A stretch of DNA of 64,000 bases from Prorocentrum cordatum (lineage: Eukaryota; Sar; Dinophyceae; Prorocentrales; Prorocentraceae), in NCBI GenBank assembly GCA_963575745.1, contig CAUYUJ010017975.1, positions 1 to 64,000 on the forward strand, read 5' to 3'. The notes beneath the pieces were generated by a model, which was not told where the DNA came from, ran no database searches, and was given only the letters and a program-made list of their open reading frames with translations. Position numbers and translations under genes: made by a program. Shown here piece after piece: positions 42,767-52,610 of this stretch (positions within the stretch are counted from its first letter, which is position 1; each line of letters opens with the position of its first letter).

Positions 42767-42800
42767 CGGCGCCGATCCATGAAATCCGCGCAGACCTCCA
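42767..42800 (+). repeat. M2-type arm, solitary
   Basis: CGGCGCCGATCCATGAAATC then CGCGCAGACC, continuing CTCCAACAGTTTATCTTTAT. It matches the outward-pointing arm of the 12.3 and 45.0 kb inverted-repeat elements. The sequence from 42,800 to 43,340 holds a basic plus-strand frame (RRRFFFEAGSVTRSRWDKKR) too weak to call as a gene. Confidence 0.6.
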
Positions 42801-43376
42801 ACAGTTTATCTTTATGCATATTTGTTCTCCTTTGAGGCTGCGAGGCAGATCTTGTTTATCTCAACCATTATCTTGTCTTGTCTGGTCTAATCCACCATGT
42901 TTTAAGTAACCGATGTCTTAGATGCAAACAGCTTATGCAGACTTGCCGTAGACGTTTCTTCTTCGAGGCTGGGAGCGTGACGCGTTCGAGGTGGGACAAG
43001 AAGCGGCTGAAGAAGCGCCTCGGGCCTCGACGCCAATCGAACGCCGACAGCCAAAGCAGCCATGGGGCCGCCCTCGTCGCGTCGGCGAGAGCGAGGGTGG
43101 CGAGGATCGCTTCGGGGTCTGGCCTGCTTCCAGCCCGCACGCCGCGTCACTGTGTCAGAAGAAAGAAGAACAACATGAGCGACGAACAGAAACGGGTCTT
43201 ACGAGAGATAGCATAGCGAACTTGCGCGGTGGCTTAGGCGGATCGCCGGCGCGGCACGCCACATTCGAAGCGAGAGCGCTTCCGCGCAACCTAATGCGGG
43301 CAACTTAACGCGCCAATGTCGGTGACAACGACCCCATTCTCTGCGTCGCTCGCATGAGCATAATCTTTCGAAGGTT

Positions 43377-43401
43377 CCACGCAGATTTCTTGGATCGGTG
43401 G
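43377..43401 (-). repeat. M2-type arm, solitary, reverse orientation
   Basis: CCACGCAGATTTCTTGGATC GGTGG; the complement of the 42,767 arm. About 600 bp separates the two, in the orientation of outward-pointing ends reversed. Confidence 0.55.
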
Positions 43402-43439
43402 TACCCCCCCCCCTCCCTGGCGCGCGCAGCGCGCCAGGG

Positions 43440-43619
43440 TTATATCGGGCCTGTCCCCCTACAGGGGGATTTTCGACGAAAAGCAAAAACTATTCAAAAA
43501 GGTAGGAAAATACTAAGAAAATAGTCCCCGGACTATTTTTGGACTATTTTTTGATAATTTCTGGGGTATCTTGTATTCTTCGTCGAAAATCCCGCTGTAG
43601 GGGGACAGGCCCGACTTAA
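43440..43619. mobile_element. Terminal-inverted-repeat element M1, copy 2
   Basis: Left end TTATATCGGGCCTGTCCCCC then TACAGGGGGATTTTCGACGA; right end TCGTCGAAAATCCCGCTGTA then GGGGGACAGGCCCGACTTAA. The terminal inverted repeats are about 38 bp. The interior is AT-rich with AATAGTCCCCGGACTATTTT. It is flanked by the 8-bp direct repeat CGCCAGGG (43,432-43,439 and 43,620-43,627), a target-site duplication. No coding capacity. Confidence 0.9.
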
Positions 43620-43737
43620 CGCCAGGGGGCGACGCCAGAGGCACCGTCAGTGGGGGCGCAGTGCCGACGCAAGACATTCGCGCGCCGCAGCTCGAGTAGC
43701 AAGCTGATCTCAGGCGTCCCGCCCCGCCAGACTACAG

Positions 43738-43932
43738 TTAAGTCGGGCGTGTCCCCCTACAGGGGGATTTTCGACGAATAATTAAAAATACACCCAAAAA
43801 GCCCCCCAAAAGGTAAACAACTACCCCCAAAATACATGCCAAACTATGTTTGGACTATCTTTTTGATTATTGCTGGGTATTTTTTTGATTTATCGTCGAA
43901 AATCCCCCTGTAGGGGGACAGGCCCGACTTGA
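43738..43932. mobile_element. Terminal-inverted-repeat element M1, copy 3
   Basis: Left end TTAAGTCGGGCGTGTCCCCC, TACAGGGGGATTTTCGACGA; right end TCGTCGAAAATCCCCCTGTA, GGGGGACAGGCCCGACTTGA. The arms are about 40 bp and nearly perfect. Flanking direct repeats: AGACTACAG at 43,729-43,737 and again at 43,932-43,940 (GACTACAG if the final A belongs to the element). It lies 118 bp from copy 2 in a separate insertion site. Confidence 0.92.
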
Positions 43933-44047
43933 GACTACAGCCTCGGATGCTGCTGCAGTTCTCGGTGAGCGTAGCACCTCTGTAGCTGCTCCAGATCTCG
44001 AGATCGTCACCTCTCGACGAGGGTGTTCCACTACTCGCGAAGTAACT

Positions 44048-44208
44048 GAAGGGGCCCACGAACACACAAATAAATACACACAAATAAAATGATTCCGCAT
44101 ATTTTCATATATTTTCTGGGTTTTTGTCTTCCCCCCCACTTCCCATATTTTCCCATATTTTCTGGTGAATCGAAGATTAATTGTGTCTGTGTGTTTTTTC
44201 CCCTCCCC
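44048..44208 (+). mobile_element. 161-bp element E2, copy 2
   Basis: GAAGGGGCCCACGAACACAC, then AATAAATACACACAAATAAA, ATTTTCTGGGTTTTTGTCTT, CCCACTTCCCATATTTTCCC and GTGTCTGTGTGTTTTTTCCC. Flanked by the direct repeat AGTAACT (44,041-44,047 and 44,209-44,215). The length of 161 bp equals that of the 48.3 kb copy. No coding capacity, no poly-A tail. Confidence 0.85.
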
Positions 44209-44574
44209 AGTAACTACTCGCAAATGGCCGGGGTCCCCCGCCAGGGCTCTGCGCTAAAAATTACGTCAAAGCAGACAAGTGCTTTTTCGGACGCTTGCGA
44301 GGAGGCACTTGCGAGTCGTGGACCGCGCTCGGCGAACCTCCGACCACCTGTGGTCATGCCGGGCTTCCCTTCTCTTCGGCCCCCTTGCGCGGGCCCCGCG
44401 GCCCTGCGCACCCCAGAGGTGACGGCCCCCGCACGCGAGCCCTGCTCCCCAAAGCACCGCCCGGCGGCTGCCCCCGGCGCCCCGGCCTCCGCCGCGCTCG
44501 CAGGCTCGGCGCGCTCGCAGGCTCGGCGTGGCCGACACCCTCACGGCTTGCACACCGATCGCGGCTCCAAGACT

Positions 44575-44735
44575 GAGGAGGGGAAAAAACACACAGACAC
44601 AATTAATCGTCGATTCCCCAGAAAATATGGGAAAATATGGGAAGTGGGGGGGAAAACAAAAACCCAGAAAATATAGGAAAATATGCGGAATCATTTTATT
44701 TGTGTGTATTTATTTGTGTGTTTGTGGGCCCCTTC
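44575..44735 (-). mobile_element. 161-bp element E2, copy 3, inverted relative to copy 2
   Basis: The complement of copy 2: CACACAGACACAATTAATCG, GAAAATATGGGAAAATATGG, then ATTTTATTTGTGTGTATTTA and GGGCCCCTTC at its end (44,735). The possible target repeats CAAGACT (44,568-44,574) and AAAGACA (44,736-44,742) agree at five of seven bases. Copies 2 and 3 face each other across 366 bp (44,209-44,574), where I see no gene. Confidence 0.85.
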
Positions 44736-44970
44736 AAAGACATCGGGTCACATCAGATCGCCGGAACATCGGAGTCGACTCGCATCGAGTCGGCCCGAAG
44801 CGACATCAAAAGCACATCGGATCGATCGGATCGGAATGGGCTCTGCCGTGTCCTGGCCTGGTGCCCCCTCATCGTGCCGCCAGCGTTCCCCCACACCCCG
44901 TAGCAGAGGAGTATCACCCCGCTGGCTGGACCAGAAGAGCAGGCGTCGGCAAAGACATACATTCGTGGAG

Positions 44971-45090
44971 GTCCGAGCGGATTTCTTGCGTCGGCGCTGG
45001 GCCTCTGGTGGCGCCTCGGCCGCAGCCTTCTGGCGCGCGCCAAGCGCGCCAAGGATGGGGGTACATCGCCGATCCAAGGAATCCGTGCGG
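44971..45090. mobile_element. Small inverted-repeat element M2, copy 2
   Basis: GAGCGGATTTCTTGCGTCGG then CGCTGGG (44,975-45,001) is the near-complement of CATCGCCGATCCAAGGAATC then CGTGCGG (45,064-45,090). This is the same architecture as 12,286-12,410: outer AT-rich words, arms, and a GC-rich centre of about 60 bp. A further solitary arm is at 45,444-45,472. 45,100-45,850 holds no recognised gene. Confidence 0.6.
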
Positions 45091-45850
45091 CTCTTCGATC
45101 AAAGTGTTGATGTGTTGTTTCTTCTCCGAGGGGTCGGTGGCGACCCCGCCGTGGGCGTTCAAGGTGGAACGCCCCTGGTGGTCTGGAATTGGCCGACTCG
45201 GCGGTGGACAGACCTCCCTTCAATACACCTCCCTTCAATGAAAACGGCCTAGGACCAAAACCGACGGACCTGGACCCGCAAAAATGACGGCCGCGACGCC
45301 CTCTCGCGAACCGACAACGGCCAATTCGCTAATCGATGTGTCAGGGTAGGAGGTCTATCCACCCCCCACCGATACGGGGCGATGTGCACGATCGAAACGC
45401 CGCGATCGTTCAAGGGTGAACGGTTCACACGGTGCCAGAAATCGGCGCGCCGATCCGAAGAATCCGCGCAGGAGGAGGCGGCAAAATATAGTTGGAGGAG
45501 GAGGACCTCCGACAATCTATGCTTACGCATTTTTCTGTTGGGCCCAGCGGGCAACCGCGCGGAGGGCCGAACGGGGATGGCCAGGAAGGCGAGCTGGCTG
45601 CAGGGGGCCCAGGCGTCGCCTCGGCACCCTGCAGCCGTCGTCGGTGCGCAGGGGCCATGCGGTGAAGGGAAACGACGGATCCGGGTCTCCCCGCACCGTG
45701 ACCATCATTGCGACAGCCTTTGAGGGCCCTCGCCAGGCCCCACGTCGTCCGTCAGAGCACGGCCCGGGAGGCAACGCCGCTCCTGGAGCATGGAGCATGG
45801 GCCGAGACCTCTGCGGGTCCGCGCTGCGAGACAATCACGGCAGAGACTTC

Positions 45851-46294
45851 CCCAGACCCCCGACGTCATGATTTTTTATGACGTCGACCCCCAGAGGTTT
45901 GGACCCATTCCCCAGGACCGGTGTTTCCTCCTGAGTCGTTTTTTGACGGTCCCGAGGCCCGGTAGGGGCCCCCGGAGGCCGAAAATATGGAAAAACCTCC
46001 CGTCGTGATTTTTTCATGACTCGAGGGGGTCTGGGTCGCGCTCCTGGGCCGGCGGGCTGTGGGGGGGGGCCCCGGCCCCGGCTGGCGAGGACCCGAGCGA
46101 TCAGGGGTCCCAGACCCCCTCGAGTCATGAAAAAATCACGACGGGAAGTTTTTCCATATTTTCGGCCTCCGGGGGCCCCTACCGGGCCTCGGGACCGTCA
46201 AAAAACGACTCAGGAGGAAACACCGGTCCTGGGGAATGGGTCCAAACCTCTGGGGGTCGACGTCATGAAAAAATCATGACGTCGGGGGTCTGGG
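45851..46294. repeat. Near-perfect palindrome: 185-bp arms, 73-bp spacer (family F)
   Basis: The left arm 45,851-46,035 and right arm 46,109-46,294 are inverted copies. By eye there is one single-base indel (in the T run near 45,877) and about one substitution (45,998 region), so roughly 99% identity. Each arm begins with CCCAGACCCCCGACGTCATG and ends in GACTCGAGGGGGTCTGGG. Within the arm GACGTCATGA-(T)n-TCATGACGTC is itself a hairpin. The spacer (46,036-46,108) is GC-rich. A transcript through here could fold into a long double strand. Single, diverged copies of the arm occur elsewhere in the window (family F). Confidence 0.95.
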
Positions 46295-46617
46295 CTCGGA
46301 GCCCCCCCCCCCCCCTCCCGGACGTTAGGAGGCAACTGCTGGGAGGTTCTCGTCGGGAAGATGGAAAGGAGGATCGAGCCCCGTTTGGGAACTGTGATAC
46401 GCCGAAGTGGGCCTCGGATTATGAAGCGGGATTGAGCGGGCTTAGGCGGGATTAAGCGGGATTAAGCCAGACTTCGGACCAGTGCAAAATCAGAATTTGA
46501 CCTCCCAGGAGCTGCATCCCCCCCCCCGGACGCGGCCCCTGAGCCGGGCACGACCGCTGGCCCCCTCCGAGTCCCGCTCCAGAGGCCAGCAGCGTCGTCC
46601 GGGACTCGGGCGCTCGT

Positions 46618-46638
46618 TTTCTTCTTCTTCTTCTTCTT

Positions 46639-46669
<31 letters not shown>

Positions 46670-46676
46670 TTCTTAT
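46618..46676 (+). repeat. (TTC)n microsatellite
   Basis: TTCTTCTTC run of about 55 bp followed by TTATTCTTATTACATTTATT. 46,295-46,610 holds GGCGGGATTAAGCGGGATTA-type short repeats at 46,425-46,465 and no gene. Confidence 0.95.
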
Positions 46677-47159
46677 TACATTTATTATTATTTGTTACAT
46701 GTATATATAATGTTGCTGTTTTTTGTTTTTTTGCTTTTCCTGTTTCCCTCCAGCCCGGCCCGCCGGCGATCGGAGCCCGCAGCTCTCGGCCACACTCGGC
46801 GTCTGGTCGGGGGCTGCGAGCCCTGGCCGGCTCTTCCCGACCGTCGCCGTGGCCGCCCCCCGTGCACTCAAGCTGCAACCCCCAGGAGCGCGGAGGCAGG
46901 GAACGGAGCCCCTCGTTTGGCCCCGGGAGCGTCGGGGTTCACGAGGATCGCCATGGGAGCGGCCGCAGAAGGGCCGACCTCTTACCTGAGATCCGACGTT
47001 ACGAAGAGTTCCAACACCGTAGCGAAAATTCGACCGGAACCCTGGGCATCGCCTTTTCCGAGGCATTTGCCGAGCTTCATCGATCCGTGAGGGCCCCCAG
47101 GGCCCGAAACAATGTGAAATCGCCCGTTGTGAAAAATGCGACACCATGATCTCAAGGAA

Positions 47160-47314
47160 GGATCATCCCGGACATCCGGCCTCTCGAAAAAATCGGGCCT
47201 GAGTTCTTTCGTAGTTTTCGGTCCCTCGGGACCCTTACCAAGCCCCGGGAGCGTCAACAAACGACTCGGCATGCAAAACCGGCCCGGGGGAAGTGCTCGA
47301 GAGGTTGGGGGCCC
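47160..47314 (-). repeat. Dispersed repeat family F, diverged copy
   Basis: GGGACCCTTACCAAGCCCCG then GGAGCGTCAACAAACGACTC and GGCATGCAAAACCGGCCCG. The word order matches the arm of the 45.85 kb palindrome with many substitutions. Confidence 0.55.
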
Positions 47315-47544
47315 GTGTCTCGAAACTTTGGACGCCCGAAATGGGTACGGAAACAATGGGCACAGTGCCCAACAGCAAATGTTGTCCCGAACCAAGAGCG
47401 GCCGCTGCTTGGTAGGCGGCCTTCTGTCTCAAATGGACACCATCCGCGGCGACGCCGACAGCGAATCCGGTTCAAAACGAACAAGAACTGTTGTCGGTCT
47501 TTGTGCCCATTCTTTCCGTACCCATGTCGGTCGTCCCGAGACAC
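47315..47544. mobile_element. Inverted-repeat element, about 230 bp
   Basis: ATGGGTACGGAAACAATGGG CACA (47,341-47,364) is complemented at 47,502-47,525 with one mismatch. Outside this core GTGTCTCG (47,315-47,322) pairs with CGAGACAC (47,537-47,544) and GGACG-CCGA pairs as well; inside, pairing continues imperfectly through ACAGCAAATGTTGTCCCGAA. The total arm is about 80 bp with a 7-nt bulge. A member of a foldback or MITE-type family not otherwise seen in the window. 47,545-48,030 has no recognised gene. Confidence 0.8.
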
Positions 47545-48029
47545 AAGTTGTGACGCTGGCTGCTCGGGTCGAGCCTCTCCCGAACCCGACCCGCTCCTCC
47601 TCTCGGCGTCGTGGCCGCCCCCGGGCTGCGGGGAGGGGCCGCCAGTCGCCGCACGCTCGCCCGGCAGCGGCTGCCCCCGCAGGGTGCGAGGCCCCCGAGC
47701 GTGAGGGCGCTGCCCAGACGTCTGCTCGAGGTTCGGTGGGGCGCACAGAGACATACTGATACTATATGTCCTCCTTGGAGGCGCGCGTCCGACCCGAACA
47801 TACGGTACACCCATCTTGTGGCGTCTCGTTTCCCGAGCGGCGTGGCCAGAGAGCGCCCGCCACGACGCGTATACCATAAGATTTCTCGGTGCGCGCGTCG
47901 CTCCTGGGAGGGCGACGCACATATATCATAAGTGTGTTGGGGTGACGCCGATTCGAGGCTAGCTCTTTGTTTGTGGGACACTGCTCAGGCATGCAACGTG
48001 CCGACCGAACTCAGGACGGCACTGCTTTT

Positions 48030-48165
48030 CAGCTCTCGGCCTCTGGGAGCCCTCACCAGGCCCCGAGGCCGTCAGAAAACGACTTGGGATGAAAAACGAG
48101 GGCTCGGGAAGGGGTCGGGGCGTCAGGGGACCCCGTGTTGAAAAATCAAGACACCGCGTGTCTGG
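48030..48165 (-). repeat. Dispersed repeat family F, copy
   Basis: GGCCTCTGGGAGCCCTCACC, AGGCCCCGAGGCCGTCAGAA, AACGACTTGGGATGAAAAAC and GTGTTGAAAAATCAAGACAC. It matches the palindrome arm in word order. Confidence 0.65.
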
Positions 48166-48308
48166 GTAAGGGGACCAGCTCAGCAAGGGGGTCGGCGAGG
48201 AGGAACATAGGCCCAACTCACGTCGTTGTGAACGGAACCCCGACGGAAGACTCTTGCCCGTTGTCGGCCTCTGGAGCCCTCGCCGGTCCCCAGGGCCTTC
48301 AAGACACT

Positions 48309-48469
48309 GAAGGGGCCCCAGGACACACAAATAAATACACACAAATAAAACGATTCCCCATATTTCCCCATACTTTCTGGGTTTATGTCTTCCCCCCCAC
48401 TTCCCATATTTTCCCATATTTTCTGGGGAATCGAGGATTCATTGTGTCTGTGTGTTTCATTTCCTCCTG
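48309..48469 (+). mobile_element. 161-bp element E2, copy 4
   Basis: GAAGGGGCCCCAGGACACAC, AATAAATACACACAAATAAA, CTTTCTGGGTTTATGTCTTC, CCCACTTCCCATATTTTCCC, GTGTCTGTGTGTTTCATTTC. Exactly 161 bp, bounded by AGACACT (48,302-48,308) and AGACACG (48,470-48,476), a target duplication with one mismatch. 48,470-49,796 contains a fragment of family F (48,520-48,560) and no recognised gene. Confidence 0.85.
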
Positions 48470-49796
48470 AGACACGGCTCAGGACCAAGAGCTGGTTCAG
48501 GGGAACGGGTGGAGACCTTCGGGGGCCCGAAGTGCGAACACAATCGCGACGTCGGCGGTCTGGAGCGTAGGACTGGCTCAGGGGTGGGGAGGGAACGTCG
48601 AGCCAGAGAAGGAAACACATCGCCGACAGATCGGCGCTATGCCCATCCGTCAGCGAAGCCGCATGCTCCTGGGGCTCCTGTTGGCGATGAATGGGCGATC
48701 GGGGGTCGATGCGTTCCCCCTGAGCCTGTCCACCCCAATGATCCCAATCGTCACCACTCTGGTCCCCGTCGGCCGTTCGGGACGATCCAGGCACCCCTGG
48801 ACGCCTCTCGGCGAGGCCCAGCCGTAAGAGCGCATCCCGAAGGAAGGAACCCTCCAGAGCCCAGAAACCGACGAGACGCCCGCAAACCTTGAAACGATCC
48901 CGCCTGACGTTGCCCCCGAGGAAGGCCCCCGTGACCCGCAGGCTGCCGCCGCCCCGCAGGCTGCCGCCGCCCCGACTGGCGGCCTTCGGCGTGCTTTTGC
49001 AGGGTCCTTGCCTTGACCTTTCCTGGGCAATGCCCTGGGTCCCTGGGCTCAACTTGGGAAAGGCAACCTCCTCTGGGGCAAGGCTGTCCTCGCCGGTGGC
49101 TGGCCAAGCGAACCAGCTAGCAATTTTGTGAGCATAGTTTAAGCGATCCCCATTCCTACTGGCATGGCCTCGGCTGCAATGGCCGATATCCCCCCTCGGA
49201 TGGGGATATAGGCTGCCCCCTTCTGGTTTCGAAGGGCCTATCCCCAACTGTGGGGGTGGGATGGCGGGGCTGAGATACCATGCGCTGGTAGGGATGGGGA
49301 TCGGTTAGACGATACCGACTTTGGCTCTGCTGCCACCTTGAGATCCGACGTGGCGAAAAAAGCAACAGCATCGTGAAGGATCGGAGCCAGATCGGTCTTT
49401 CAGGGTCCCAGGGATCCCGGAACCACGCGGGACCGCCCGACTCGAAAAAAACAACCGAGACGCCAGGACCTCGAGGCAAACCCGAGGCCGAGGTGGCCGC
49501 TGCCGCCGTGCAGGCCTCGTGCCGCGGCCCGAGACGCAGGCCGCTGCGCCGTGCAGAAGCCCCGCGAGTGGCGCCCCGGCTGCGGCCCGAGGCCTCCCTC
49601 GTCGCGGAAAACAGATACAGTCGGGGCGTTGACCTAAGGAACCCTAAATAAGGAACGAGGCCCCTTTTTTCCATAAGCTAGCCCTCGATTTCCGGTCGAC
49701 GACAGAAGGAAAGCCTGAGGCAAGCTGTGAAACACTTCAGGAACGCGGAGCCCCTCCCCAGCTAAAAGGGTCCCTTTTTCAGCGCCCCGACGGTAG

Positions 49797-50104
49797 GCCT
49801 GGCGAAGGACCCAACCATTCGCAGATGTGAGTGCCGCAAGCGTGGATCCCGTCTTCCGTGGAGCTCCCTGCGGGGCCACGAACCGTGTGGGGGGGGGGGC
49901 TTGCCAACAGTGGGTGGCGGGGACGCATGGGAACGTCGCCACTGGGGTCTTCGGTGGAGCTCCCTATGGGGCCCCGGACTGTGTGAGGGGTGTGCCGAAA
50001 TTGGTGGCGCGGACGCGGAGGGGGAGGAAGAGGAGGAGGTGGGACGCGGGGCGACGTCTCTTCAAAACGATGACCCAACAACACAGGATGGTTGGGAACA
50101 AAAC
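49797..50104 (-). repeat. Repeat family E1, copy 4: both flanks, short array
   Basis: Flank A CCTGGCGAAGGACCCAACCA (49,799 on), one and a half units (GGAGCTCCCTGCGGGGCCAC GAACCG; GGTGGAGCTCCCTATGGGGC), a GGGGGAGGAAGAGGAGGAGG run and flank B (GACGCGGGGCGACGTCTCTT CAAAACGATGACCCAACAAC, GATGGTTGGGAACAA) at 50,042-50,100. It has the same order and orientation as copy 2, with far fewer units, so the unit number varies between copies. Confidence 0.88.
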
Positions 50105-50177
50105 ATACCCCTGACAATTTCTCGCTGTAAATGAACCTGGCGCGACCGCAATTAGGGAAAGGCCTATTGCATGGGCG

Positions 50178-50470
50178 CATCGCTGGGTGCATCGCTTGGC
50201 ATGGGTCGGCATTGCTTTGCATGGAATGGCATGGCTTGGCATTGTTTGGCATTGCTTGGCATACCCGCATTGCTTGGCACTTCTTGGCATTACTGTGTAT
50301 GGGTTGGCATTGCTTGGCATGTATTGGCATTGCTTGGCAGTGCTTGGTATTGCTTTGCATTGCCTGACATGGGTTGGTATTGCTGGGCATGTGTTGGCAT
50401 TGCTTGGTATTGCCTGACATGAGTTGGCATTGCTTGGCATACCCGCATTGCTTGGCATTGCTTGGCATAC
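50178..50470 (+). repeat. TTGGCATTGC tandem repeat, 5/10/15-bp units
   Basis: GGCATTGCTTGGCATTGCTT with TACCC, TGTAT or GGGTT variants over about 290 bp. Related GCATGGCATGG words occur at 55,575-55,640. Open frames (AMPSNAKQC on the minus strand, WHCLALLGI on the plus strand) are repeat translations. Confidence 0.95.
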
Positions 50471-50634
50471 CCAAGGCACTCGAGGAACCCGACGTCCCCG
50501 AGGAGCCCGAGGAGTCCGAGGCATCTCCAGGGAGCGGGCGACGTGCCCCCCCGAGGCACCAGTCTTCGTAACCTTAGGAACCCCTCGGGCACGCCGAATT
50601 GGGGACACCTTGAAGACGGAAGATTTGTGCAACT

Positions 50635-50790
50635 TGTTTCGGCCCCCGGGTCCCTCCCCGGGACGCGGGGCCGCCGAATCACGGCTTGAAGGATGAAAGG
50701 CGAAGCCAGCACCAGGGAAGGGGTCCAGACCTCTGGTGGGAGCCACGTTGCGAACGAAAGCACGACGTCAGACCCTGAGATCCGACGCCA
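50635..50790 (-). repeat. Dispersed repeat family F, diverged copy
   Basis: TTTCGGCCCCCGGGTCCCTC, GAAGGATGAAAGGCGAAGCC, AGGGAAGGGGTCCAGACCTC TGGTGGGAGCCACGTTGCGA, then GCACGACGTCAGACCCTGAG. 50,470-50,635 and 50,790-51,165 have no recognised gene. Confidence 0.6.
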
Positions 50791-51169
50791 CGAAAAGTTG
50801 CAAGATCGTTAGGAACCACAACCGACCCGAATCCATGGACCCCATCTTTCCGCTGTGTTTTCCAAGCCGGATCGATCCGTGAGGGTCCTGGGGCCTGAAA
50901 CGAAGCAGAATTGCCCGTTGTGGCAAACTCGCCGCGCCAGGATCTCAAGGGTTGCGAGCAAAAACGCGACGTCGGACTTTCGGGAGCGGCCAAGAGGGGG
51001 GTGTCCAAGAGGGGGGGGTGCAAATCATGACCGGCGGCATGTGCGCGGCCCAGCGGGGTAATAAAACAAGAAGAGGCGCCACGAAATCTGGGGAGATATC
51101 ATGGCCCCCGCCATGATATCCCCCCCCCCCTAGTCATCACCCCCCTCTTTTCCGCCCCTGAACTTCTGG

Positions 51170-51470
51170 GGAGCACAGCATGGCTCCCCAGAGGTCTTGA
51201 CCCGTTCCCCCGGGACCGACTCTTTTCGTCCTGCGTCGTCTCTGTTCTCGGTCGGGCGAGGCGATGGCCCCCCAGAGGCCGAAAATTGGCAAACACCCTC
51301 CGTCGTATTTTTTTCACGGCGCAGCGGGGTATCGGGCTGGGGGCCAAAACGAGACCCCCGCACACATCTCGGGGTGCGCTCCGACGAGCACTTTTCGAAG
51401 CGGGTGCCGCCGTGACGACGAGAAGCCTCCCCGAGAAGCGCAACGGGAGCCCCGAAACGCTTCCACACAG
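51170..51470 (-). repeat. Dispersed repeat family F, long copy
   Basis: AGCACAGCATGGCTCCCCAG AGGTCTTGACCCGTTCCCCC, GACCGACTCTTTTCGTCCTG, GGCCCCCCAGAGGCCGAAAA, CCGTCGTATTTTTTTCACGG CGCAGCGGGG and GACGACGAGAAGCCTCCCCG. It aligns with 36,640-36,860 over its second half and with the palindrome arm over its first half, showing that the family is longer than either alone (about 300 bp). Confidence 0.7.
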
Positions 51471-51486
51471 GAACCGAAAGCTAATC

Positions 51487-51645
51487 TTACGTCGGGCGTG
51501 TCCTCCTACAGGGGGATTTTCGACGAAAAATGAAAAATCCCCCCAAATGCTCCCTAATGGCAAAAAAATGCTCAAAAAATAGTCCCCCGACTATTTTTTG
51601 ACTATTTTGGAATATCCCCCCTGTAGAGGGACAGGCCCGACTTAA
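51487..51645. mobile_element. Terminal-inverted-repeat element M1, copy 4
   Basis: Left TTACGTCGGGCGTGTCCTCC TACAGGGGGATTTTCGACGA; right CCCCCTGTAGAGGGACAGGC CCGACTTAA. The interior has AATAGTCCCCCGACTATTTT. Flanks AAGCTAATC (51,478-51,486) and AAGCTAACC (51,646-51,654) are a 9-bp target duplication with one mismatch. This right end lacks the TCGTCGAAAA half seen in copies 2 and 3. Confidence 0.88.
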
Positions 51646-51675
51646 AAGCTAACCTCGACCCTCGAACCTCCAGTC

Positions 51676-51957
51676 GTGGAGGAGGAGGAGGAGGAGGAGG
51701 AGGAGGAGGAGGAGGAGGAGGGAGGAAAGGAGGAGGAGGAGGGAGGAGGAGGAGGAGGAGGGAGAGGGAGGAGGAGGGAGGAGGAGGAGGAGGAGGGGAG
51801 GAGGAGGAGGAGGAGGAGAAGGAGGAGGAGGGAGGAGGAGGAGGCGGAGGAGGAGGATGAGGAGGATGAGGAGGAGGAGGAGGAAGAGGAGGAGGGAGGA
51901 GGAGGAGGAGGAGGAGGAGAGAAGGAGCAGCGAGGGCGGCGGATGATGATGATGATG

Positions 51958-52007
<50 letters not shown>

Positions 52008-52102
52008 GATGATGAGATGATGATGCTGATGATGATGATGATGATGAGGATGATGATGTGATGAATGATGATGATGCTGATGATGATGATGTTGATGATG
52101 AT

Positions 52103-52133
<31 letters not shown>

Positions 52134-52610
52134 AGAGAAGGGAGGAAGGAGGAGGAGGAGGAGCAGCAGCAGCATCAGCAGCAGCAGCAGCAGCAGCATC
52201 AGAAGTAGCAGTAGCAGGATGAGGAGGTGGAGGGGTAGGAGGAGGAGGAGGAGGAGGAGGAGGAGGAGGAGGAGGAGGAGGAGGAGGCCCCGAGACGTCG
52301 GACGTCCGGGGAGCCCGCCGCTGCCCCCCGCGCGCGCCGCGCGCGGCGGGGGCGGCGATGCCAGCAGGCGGCGAGGCCCGCCGCGAGGGCGCAGAGGACG
52401 AGGAGGCAGCAGCAGCAGCCCGCCGAGCAGCAGGAGCTGCGCGCGCGCCGCGCCGCGCGGGCTCGGGGGCGGGCCACGGCCGCGGGGAGGTCGACGTCGA
52501 CGACGCCGACGCCGCCGACGACGACGACGCCGACGACGACGACGACGACGCCGACGACGACGACGCCGACGACGACGACGCCGACGACGCCGACGACGAC
52601 GAGGACGTCT
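51676..52610 (+). repeat. Compound trinucleotide block: GGA, GAT, GGA, then GAC
   Basis: GGA runs 51,676-51,935; GATGATGAT 51,938-52,133; AGC and GGA runs 52,140-52,287; GACGACGAC with GCC/GAC alternation 52,493-52,606. The segment 52,290-52,490 between is GC-rich. All long frames (poly-Ser, His, Leu, Asp, Val, Glu) are repeat translations. Confidence 0.97.

Noticed and set aside
50171-50474. Trp/His/Leu-rich or MPSNAKQC-type repeat protein
   Set aside because: A 5/10/15-bp tandem repeat in every frame, with no flanking domain.
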